Part shown: piece after piece, positions 32,109 to 37,356 of the stretch
Position numbering within the stretch: the stretch's first letter is position 1
Layout of the letters: every line of letters starts with the position of its first letter
Source of the DNA: Anaerovirgula multivorans
GTDB lineage: Bacteria > Bacillota > Clostridia > Peptostreptococcales > Natronincolaceae
DNA: 37,356 nucleotides
Assembly: GCF_900188145.1 (NCBI RefSeq)
Contig: NZ_FZOJ01000039.1
Coordinates: 1 to 37,356, forward strand
Direction: 5' to 3'
Notes under the pieces: generated by a model
Told to the model about the DNA's origin: nothing
Databases searched by the model: none
The model's input: only the letters and a program-made list of their open reading frames with translations
Program-made: the position numbers and the translations under genes

Positions 32109-33512
32109 TTATTTATTAGGAATATGAATCGCTCTTTTATCTACTGCCAATGCTGCCTCTCTAACTGCTTCCCCCACTGTAGGGTGTGCATGGATCGTGG
32201 CTATTATCTCGTCAATAGTAGCCTCCATCCCTATTGACAGCGCACATTCTGCTATCAAATCGGTTGCCCTCGGTCCTAATATGTGTACACCTAATACTTC
32301 CTTAAACTCTTTTCCGACAACAAATTTGATCATTCCATCCCCACCCCCCATAATCAGAGACTTTCCATTTGCCATTAATGGGAATTTGCCAATAATATAG
32401 TCTATGCCCTGTTCCTTTGCCTGTTCTTCTGTTAAACCAACAGAAGCAAACTCAGGGTTCGTATATACACAAGATGGATTTGTCTTAATATCAAACATAC
32501 CTTCATGTCCCAATGCATTTTCCGCTGCAACCTCACCATGAGCAGATGCAACATGAGCCAACATGCTTTTTCCTGTACAGTCACCAATTGCATAGATTCC
32601 CTTGACGTTGGTCTCCATTTTATCATTGACAGTAATCCTTCCTCTGTCATTTAGAACACCTGCTCTATCCAGTAAAAGAGCATCTGTATTTGTTTTTCTC
32701 CCAACAGAAATTAAAGCCTTTTCACAGCCAAACACTTTACTTGTGCCATCTTTCATTTCAACTGTTATCTTTGATTCTACTCCATCATCCTTAATGGACA
32801 TCACCTTAGCTTCTGTACAGATATCGACACCTTTTTGAGCCAGCTTTGATCGTAAAATTTTTGTAAGCTCTCTATCCATCATCGGCAAGATTTCATTTTG
32901 CATTTCAATCACGGTTACCTTACAACCAAGTGTACTATATAGTGTTGCAATTTCAACACCGATTACACCACCACCCACAATAACCATTGTTTTAGGAACT
33001 TCTTGCAGCTCAAGAGCACCTGTACTATCAATACATTGCTTTGCTTCAATTCCTGGTATTGGAGGCATTACAGGCATGGAACCTGTAGCAATAATAATTC
33101 TATCTGCTCTTAGTGTTTCGACAGTACCCTTTGTTGTCTTCACTTGAATTGTATCTTTACTATCAAATGATGCTAATCCTAAGATGACTTTTACCTTATT
33201 GGCTGCTAATAACCCTTGTACTCCACCTACTAATTGATTTGTTATTGCTTTTTTTCTCTCTTGTGCTTTTCCAAAGTCAAGTTTTACGTTTGTAATGACA
33301 CCATATTCTGCTCCATTTTTAGCTTCCTCATAAATCTCTGCTGTATGGAGTAAAGCCTTTGTAGGAATACAACCAACGTTTAGGCAGGTACCACCTAAAT
33401 ATTCTTTTTCTACTAGTATAACTTCGCCACCCAGCTGAGCAGCTCTGATAGCCGCCACATATCCCCCTGGTCCTCCTCCAATTACAACAATTTTTGTTTT
33501 AGCTTTATTCAT
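32109..33512 (-). CDS. lpdA: Dihydrolipoyl dehydrogenase (E3) of the acetoin dehydrogenase complex
   Basis: 467 residues. The flavoprotein re-oxidises dihydrolipoamide on E2 and reduces NAD+. FAD-binding GGGPGGYVAA is at 12-21, the redox disulfide Cys43/Cys48 is in GGTCLNVGC, the NAD-binding GGGVIGVEIA lies in the middle, and the C-terminal HAHPTVGE catalytic His-Glu pair is present. There is no N-terminal lipoyl domain, unlike some AcoL proteins. The ATG follows GGAGG. It is the last gene of the aco operon, 108 bases after acoC, with a terminator behind it. Confidence 0.96.
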   Translation of the reverse strand: MNKAKTKIVVIGGGPGGYVAAIRAAQLGGEVILVEKEYLGGTCLNVGCIPTKALLHTAEIYEEAKNGAEYGVITNVKLDFGKAQERKKAITNQLVGGVQGLLAANKVKVILGLASFDSKDTIQVKTTKGTVETLRADRIIIATGSMPVMPPIPGIEAKQCIDSTGALELQEVPKTMVIVGGGVIGVEIATLYSTLGCKVTVIEMQNEILPMMDRELTKILRSKLAQKGVDICTEAKVMSIKDDGVESKITVEMKDGTSKVFGCEKALISVGRKTNTDALLLDRAGVLNDRGRITVNDKMETNVKGIYAIGDCTGKSMLAHVASAHGEVAAENALGHEGMFDIKTNPSCVYTNPEFASVGLTEEQAKEQGIDYIIGKFPLMANGKSLIMGGGDGMIKFVVGKEFKEVLGVHILGPRATDLIAECALSIGMEATIDEIIATIHAHPTVGEAVREAALAVDKRAIHIPNK

Positions 33513-33620
33513 AATAAAATATCCTCCTTAACAGTCCCTTTTGTGAAAATTATCGTAAGAATAAAACCGTTGTTAGAAATAACGACTTATTCTTATTCTG
33601 GTAATCGCTTTTCTTTTTCT

Positions 33621-34847
33621 TTATAAATACATCTGATCAGGATCTTCTAAATAATCCTTAATCATTTTAAGTAATTGTGCCGCCAATGCCCCATCTGCAA
33701 CTCGGTGGTCGAAGGATAAGCTAAGTGTCATCATGGAAGCAGGAACAATCTCATCATTTTCATTTACAACCGGCTTTCGTACAATTCGACCAACGCCTAA
33801 AATAGCACTCTCAGGTAGATTAATGATAGGCGTAAATCCATCCACATCATAGTTTCCAAGATTACTAATGGTAAAGGTTCCTCCCATCAGTTCATCTCCA
33901 GAAAGTTTGTTTTCCTTTGCTCTAGCTGCTAAGTCTTTTATTTCTTTACTTATGGCTTTGAATCCCTTGCGATCTGCATCCCTTACAACTGGAACAAGCA
34001 ACCCTTCCTCTAGAGCAACTGCCACACCAATATTAACTTTGTCATGGATAATAATTCTATCCTCTTCAATAGAGGTATTCATCATAGGTATGTGTCTAAG
34101 GGTCGTTGCAATCATTTTTACTAAAATATCTGTGTAACTTAACCGTACCTCTGTGTTTTTGTCATTCAGCTTACTTCTAAGAAGAATTGTCTTGTCCACA
34201 TTGGCCTCAGTGGTAAGTGTAACATGGGGAGCATTGTGTTTGCTTTCTGTCATCCTTTTCCCAATCACCTTGCGCATACTTGTCAACGGCTTAATAACAT
34301 CTGCACTTTCTGTTGGTACATCAGGAGATTCCACCGCTTCATAGATGGTTTCCACAGATACTGTCTCAGTTCTTTTTGGTTCCTGTGCCAATACATCCTT
34401 CTGGACAATACGTCCGCTAAATCCAGAACCAGTTATGCCTGATAAATCTATACCCAGCTTTGTTGCTGTTTTTTTCGCTAAAGGTGAGGCCTTAATACGT
34501 TTCCTCTGTGCTTTTTCAGTAGTTGGAGAGATATGCTGCTCCTCCTGTACCGCTACATCCGCTATAGTCTCTGTCTTAGAAGAATTAGAATCTATATTGA
34601 TTTCTTCATCAAGGCTGCCAACAATAGCTAACAATCCTTGAACAGGTACTTCGTCCCCTTCTTTAGCATAAATAACACGTAGTACACCATCAGCTTCACT
34701 TTCAATTTCAGTTGCCAGCTTATCTGTGGTAATTTGTAAAAGAGCATCTCCTTTTTGTACAACATCCCCTTCTTTTTTTAACCACTCCCCAATCATGCCT
34801 TCCGTCATAGTTAAGCCTAATTGAGGCATCCTAATTTCTGTTGCCAT
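33621..34847 (-). CDS. acoC: Dihydrolipoamide acetyltransferase (E2) of the acetoin dehydrogenase complex
   Basis: 408 residues. One lipoyl domain (1-80) has the lipoylated Lys43 in TTDKLATEIE. A flexible linker follows. A peripheral-subunit-binding domain lies near 118-156 (KASPLAKKTATKLGIDLSGI), and the catalytic acyltransferase domain carries the active-site SFDHRVADG near 375-385. It forms the core that carries the acetyl group from E1 to CoA. The presence of PSBD and catalytic domain separates it from AcoC forms that are alpha/beta hydrolases. The ATG follows GGAGG, 16 bases after acoB. Confidence 0.94.
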   Translation of the reverse strand: MATEIRMPQLGLTMTEGMIGEWLKKEGDVVQKGDALLQITTDKLATEIESEADGVLRVIYAKEGDEVPVQGLLAIVGSLDEEINIDSNSSKTETIADVAVQEEQHISPTTEKAQRKRIKASPLAKKTATKLGIDLSGITGSGFSGRIVQKDVLAQEPKRTETVSVETIYEAVESPDVPTESADVIKPLTSMRKVIGKRMTESKHNAPHVTLTTEANVDKTILLRSKLNDKNTEVRLSYTDILVKMIATTLRHIPMMNTSIEEDRIIIHDKVNIGVAVALEEGLLVPVVRDADRKGFKAISKEIKDLAARAKENKLSGDELMGGTFTISNLGNYDVDGFTPIINLPESAILGVGRIVRKPVVNENDEIVPASMMTLSLSFDHRVADGALAAQLLKMIKDYLEDPDQMYL

Positions 34848-34863
34848 CGTATAATTCCTCCTC

Positions 34864-35847
34864 TTATAACTTGTAGTTAACTACTTTTTTCACTGCCTTA
34901 ACAATGTCATTAGAATTTGGAAAGAAGGCATCTTCCAGCGGTGGGCTAAATGGTGGAACCACGTTCAACCCTGCAACACGTTCTACAGGGGAGTCAAGCT
35001 CATCAAACAATTCTTCCATAATTTGTGTAGCAATCTCACCTGCAAAGCCGCTCCTTTTATAGCCTTCCTGCACTACTACTACATTGTGGGTTTTGCAAAC
35101 GGATTTCTTAACTGTTTCCCAATCCAAAGGAACGAGAGAACGAAGATCAATTACTTCTACATCTATGTCATCCTTCTCCAGCTCTTTTGCTGCTTCCAAT
35201 GCAAATAGTACCTGCCGTGACCATGCAATAATCGTTACATCCTGCCCTTCGCGCTTCACATCCGCCTCACCAAGAGGAATGATATATTCTCCCTCAGGAA
35301 CTTCGTCTTTTATGGCATACAGGATCTTGTGCTCTAAGAAAATCACAGGATCTTCGTCTCGAATAGCCGCCTTTAGCAGTCCCTTGGCATCAGCAGGTGT
35401 CGAAGGGGATACAACCTTTAACCCTGGTATATGGGTGAAAAGTGTTTCCAGACACTGTGAATGCTGGCCAGCATTACGTCTTCCTGCCCCCATTGGTGCA
35501 CGCACTACCATTGGTATATTCACTTGTCCACCTGTCATATATCTCATTTTAGCCGCTTGGTTCATGACAGGATCCATAGCTACTCCTATGAAATCCACAT
35601 ACATTAATTCAACCACAGGACGAACGCCACGCATTGCTGCCCCCACTGCCATCCCAGTAAATCCTGACTCGCATATGGGGGTTTCTATAACTCTATCAGG
35701 GCCAAATTCATTTAGAAAACCTAGTGTAATACCAAATGGATTTCCCATTTTTCCCATATCTTCGCCGATAACTATTACATTTTCATCTCTTAGCATCTCT
35801 TCATACATTGCTTCTCTAATTGCTTTGCTCATGCTTAATTTACTCAC
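34864..35847 (-). CDS. acoB: Acetoin dehydrogenase E1 beta subunit
   Basis: 327 residues, the transketolase-like beta subunit of the ThDP-dependent E1. It shows EAMYEEMLRDENVIVIGEDMG at the start, ETPICESGFTGMAVGAAMRG, and the C-terminal swivelling domain with VVQEGYKRSGFAGEIA. With acoA it cleaves acetoin to acetaldehyde and an acetyl group on lipoyl-E2. The start is GTG at 35847, overlapping the acoA stop (GTGA), so the two subunits are coupled. An ATG five codons later is the alternative. Confidence 0.93.
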   Translation of the reverse strand: MSKLSMSKAIREAMYEEMLRDENVIVIGEDMGKMGNPFGITLGFLNEFGPDRVIETPICESGFTGMAVGAAMRGVRPVVELMYVDFIGVAMDPVMNQAAKMRYMTGGQVNIPMVVRAPMGAGRRNAGQHSQCLETLFTHIPGLKVVSPSTPADAKGLLKAAIRDEDPVIFLEHKILYAIKDEVPEGEYIIPLGEADVKREGQDVTIIAWSRQVLFALEAAKELEKDDIDVEVIDLRSLVPLDWETVKKSVCKTHNVVVVQEGYKRSGFAGEIATQIMEELFDELDSPVERVAGLNVVPPFSPPLEDAFFPNSNDIVKAVKKVVNYKL

Positions 35848-36836
35848 CGAATGACACTCCTTTCGTTATCTGATGCGTATACATCTAATGTAACCTCACT
35901 TGCATCTGGATATGGTGATGAGATTGCAAATTCAGTAGCTGCTTCTATTTCTTTATCCATAGCTTCCTCAATTTCAGTTAATTCCCCATCTTCCATTCCT
36001 AGTGAAATTAAATGGGCTCTAAATCTATCGATAGGATCCTTTTTCTTCCATTCCTCAGTCACTTCTTTAGAACGATAATCAGCAGGATCTCCCTCATAAT
36101 GACCACGCATACGGAAGGTATTACACTCTACGATAGAAGGACCATTGCCCTCGCGAGCATACTGAACAGCAGCCTTCACTGCTTCATAAACCGCTAGGAC
36201 ATCGTTTCCATCTACGGTTGTCCCAGGTATGTCATATGCCTTAGCACGAACAGCAATATTGTCTGTATTTGTAACCGTATGAATGTTAACAGAAACTCCA
36301 TACTGATTGTTTTCACAAAGATAAACTACTGGTAACTTCCAAGCTGCTGCCATATTAATGGATTCGTGGAATGTTCCATGATTTGATGCAGCATCCCCAA
36401 AAAAAGCTAATGTTACTTCATCGGTTTTTCTGATTTTTGATGTTAAGCCTGATCCTGTTGCGATTGGTATTCCAGCACCGACAATACCATTTGCTCCAAG
36501 AATTCCTAAGCTAATATCTGCAACATGCATGGAACCTCCTTTACCACGGCAATATCCTGTAACCTTACCAAAAAGTTCAGCCATCATCTTATCGGTTTTC
36601 GCTCCCTTTGCAATACATTGTCCGTGACCACGGTGGGTACATGCAATAAAGTCTCTTTTTTCTAATGCCTTACAAGTTCCAACTACAGTGGCTTCCTGTC
36701 CGATGCATGTATGAATATTTCCTGCAAGCATCCCCTTCATAAAACAATCTGTTAATTTTGTTTCAAATTTCCTAATCCTCAACATATCCTCATACATATG
36801 AAGAAGCATTTCCTTTGAATATTCTTCTTTATTCAA
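35844..36836 (-). CDS. acoA: Acetoin dehydrogenase E1 alpha subunit
   Basis: About 330 residues. The ThDP-binding subunit shows the GDxxxN-type motif FGDAASNHGTFHESINMA and strong AcoA-like text: GQCIAKGAKTDKMMAELFGK, YCRGKGGSMH, GILGANGIVGAGIPIATG. This favours acetoin rather than pyruvate dehydrogenase. The start is taken at TTG 36836 because AAAGGTG stands about 10 bases before it and the protein then begins NKEEYSKEMLLHMYEDMLRI, as AcoA proteins do. The ATG at 36881 would add 15 residues but has no ribosome-binding site. It is the first gene of the operon, behind a sigma-54 promoter. Confidence 0.93.
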   Translation of the reverse strand: MNKEEYSKEMLLHMYEDMLRIRKFETKLTDCFMKGMLAGNIHTCIGQEATVVGTCKALEKRDFIACTHRGHGQCIAKGAKTDKMMAELFGKVTGYCRGKGGSMHVADISLGILGANGIVGAGIPIATGSGLTSKIRKTDEVTLAFFGDAASNHGTFHESINMAAAWKLPVVYLCENNQYGVSVNIHTVTNTDNIAVRAKAYDIPGTTVDGNDVLAVYEAVKAAVQYAREGNGPSIVECNTFRMRGHYEGDPADYRSKEVTEEWKKKDPIDRFRAHLISLGMEDGELTEIEEAMDKEIEAATEFAISSPYPDASEVTLDVYASDNERSVIR

Positions 36837-36979
36837 AATGAATCCACACCTTTCTAATGATTTTTTATAATTATTTTTCATCAGCTATAAGCTAATGAAG
36901 AAAGAATAAACTAAGTTGTCTTTTTCCTGTACCTTCACTTCATTTATCTAATCTTTGAATCACAGGTGATAAATACTAT

Positions 36980-36996
36980 TGCAAGTTTCATACCAA
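36980..36996 (-). promoter_or_regulatory. Sigma-54 (-24/-12) promoter of the aco operon
   Basis: On the minus strand TTGGTATGAAACTTGCA matches the sigma-54 consensus TTGGCACGnnnnTTGCA, with GG and GC exactly 10 bases apart. It lies about 145 bases upstream of the proposed acoA start. In B. subtilis and others, aco operons are read by sigma-54 (SigL) with the activator AcoR, which supports the call. Confidence 0.75.
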
Positions 36997-37010
36997 ATTT
37001 GTTTTTTTAT

Positions 37011-37039
37011 AAATAAAAAAGTGGAATTTTAATCCACTT
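37011..37039 (-). terminator. Insulating terminator upstream of the aco promoter
   Basis: On the minus strand AAGTGGA pairs with TCCACTT around a 7-base loop, followed by TTTTATTTAT. It sits just upstream of the -24/-12 promoter and would stop transcription entering from the right. Confidence 0.7.
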
Positions 37040-37164
37040 CTAACTTTTTTGTAGAAATCTAATTATTTTAGGAATTTATTAACTAGAAATTTTTAATAGT
37101 AGCATTTAATTTCCTATCATTTTAATCTCACAATCATGTGTTTTGTATTTCAACATTAAATTCC

Positions 37165-37257
37165 ATGCTCAAATATTGAGCATCACATATAAAACCCTCT
37201 ATTTTCAACAGCTTCACCTATTAGTTCGGATTTTGAGCACTGCTCAATATTTGAACA
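37165..37257. promoter_or_regulatory. Upstream activator sites of the aco promoter (TGCTCAA repeats)
   Basis: ATGCTCAAATATTGAGCAT (37165-37183) is a palindrome with 8-base arms. About 60 bases further on, TTGAGCACTGCTCAA (37233-37247) is another perfect palindrome and continues into TATTTGAACA, giving a second TGCTCAATATTTGAACA site (37241-37257). Five TGCTCAA/TTGAGCA-like half-sites lie 170-265 bases upstream of the sigma-54 promoter, the usual place for enhancer-binding activators such as AcoR. Confidence 0.6.
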
Positions 37258-37297
37258 TAAAAAAAGGGGATATCGGGAAATAGATAGCCAATAAAAT

Positions 37298-37335
37298 AAG
37301 TCGGTATGACTCATGAGAGTTGTACCGACTTTGTC
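37298..37335. terminator. Hairpin terminator at the right edge
   Basis: AAGTCGGTA (37298-37306) pairs exactly with TACCGACTT (37323-37331). T-rich sequence follows on both strands (TGTCTTGTAAATTTTTTT on plus, ATTTTATTGG on minus). It probably ends a gene lying beyond the window, possibly the aco regulator. Confidence 0.6.
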
Positions 37336-37356
37336 TTGTAAATTTTTTTAAAAATA

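Noticed and set aside
33513..33620. Weak CGTTATT/AACAACG hairpin between acoC and lpdA
   Set aside because: The stem has a mismatch and the T tract is broken. It is not strong enough to call a terminator inside the operon.
35084..35854. 256-codon plus-strand open frame
   Set aside because: It is antisense to acoB, whose protein is clearly E1 beta. The translation is Ser/Thr/Pro-rich without domains and has no ribosome-binding site.
32109..36836. Pyruvate or branched-chain 2-oxoacid dehydrogenase as identity of the four-gene complex
   Set aside because: The E1 alpha text (GQCIAKGAKTDKMMAELFGK, GGSMH) and the sigma-54 promoter fit acetoin dehydrogenase better. Substrate specificity still needs an assay.

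Overview
The window reads as low-GC chromosomal DNA of an anaerobic Firmicute, most likely a clostridium of the Alkaliphilus/Peptostreptococcales type. This is an inference from AT-rich codon use, strong GGAGG ribosome-binding sites, a T-box leader, a sodium:neurotransmitter-type symporter and overall gene content. I see no rRNA, tRNA, CRISPR array, phage or intact insertion sequence. Most genes look like housekeeping or accessory chromosomal genes with well-kept operon structure.

Layout. 94-2171: a two-gene ABC exporter (FtsX/MacB-type permease with a His/Asp-rich loop, plus its ATPase), preceded by a perfect 7-1-7 palindrome of Fur-family style. 2404-4916: a small unknown protein, a YhfI-like metallo-hydrolase and a TPR protein. 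5062-5925: a ComEC-like beta-lactamase-fold lipoprotein, convergent with an orphan N6-adenine DNA methyltransferase (5934-8171) that has a double hairpin in its leader. 8554-11401: an unknown membrane-anchored protein, an AlaX-type alanyl-tRNA editing protein and a PgpA-like protein. 11410-13104: a DEAD-box RNA helicase. 13328-16838: two small stress/HMA-like proteins, an HD hydrolase, a DUF4846-like lipoprotein and a tandem P-loop ATPase. 17256-18608: an SNF symporter with a structured leader. 18793-20592: a PAS-PAS-GGDEF-HD-GYP cyclic-di-GMP protein. 20963-21532: a DUF218 (SanA/YdcF-like) protein, followed by a MITE-like element.

21955-26036 is a three-gene operon (ATPase, large secreted CARDB-like protein with a C-terminal membrane anchor, MacB-type permease). 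Its ATPase seems to start at an AUU codon. Its promoter region carries response-regulator-like direct repeats and an inverted repeat. 26344-28759 is an ECF sigma factor operon (sigma, zinc-finger anti-sigma, two membrane proteins, one LiaF-like) with a matching ECF-type promoter in front. 28852-30850 is ilvB-ilvN under a T-box whose specifier triplet I read as GUA (valine). 31288-31878 is a DEDDh exonuclease. 32109-36836 is an acetoin dehydrogenase operon (acoA-acoB-acoC-lpd) with a clear sigma-54 (-24/-12) promoter and palindromic upstream sites of the kind bound by an AcoR-type activator.

The strongest leads are the sigma-54/upstream-site control of the aco operon, the metal-linked ABC exporter with its Fur-like box, the AUU-started ABC operon with a composite promoter, the orphan methyltransferase with its attenuator-like leader, and the SNF symporter leader with two hairpins and a 7-codon upstream ORF.
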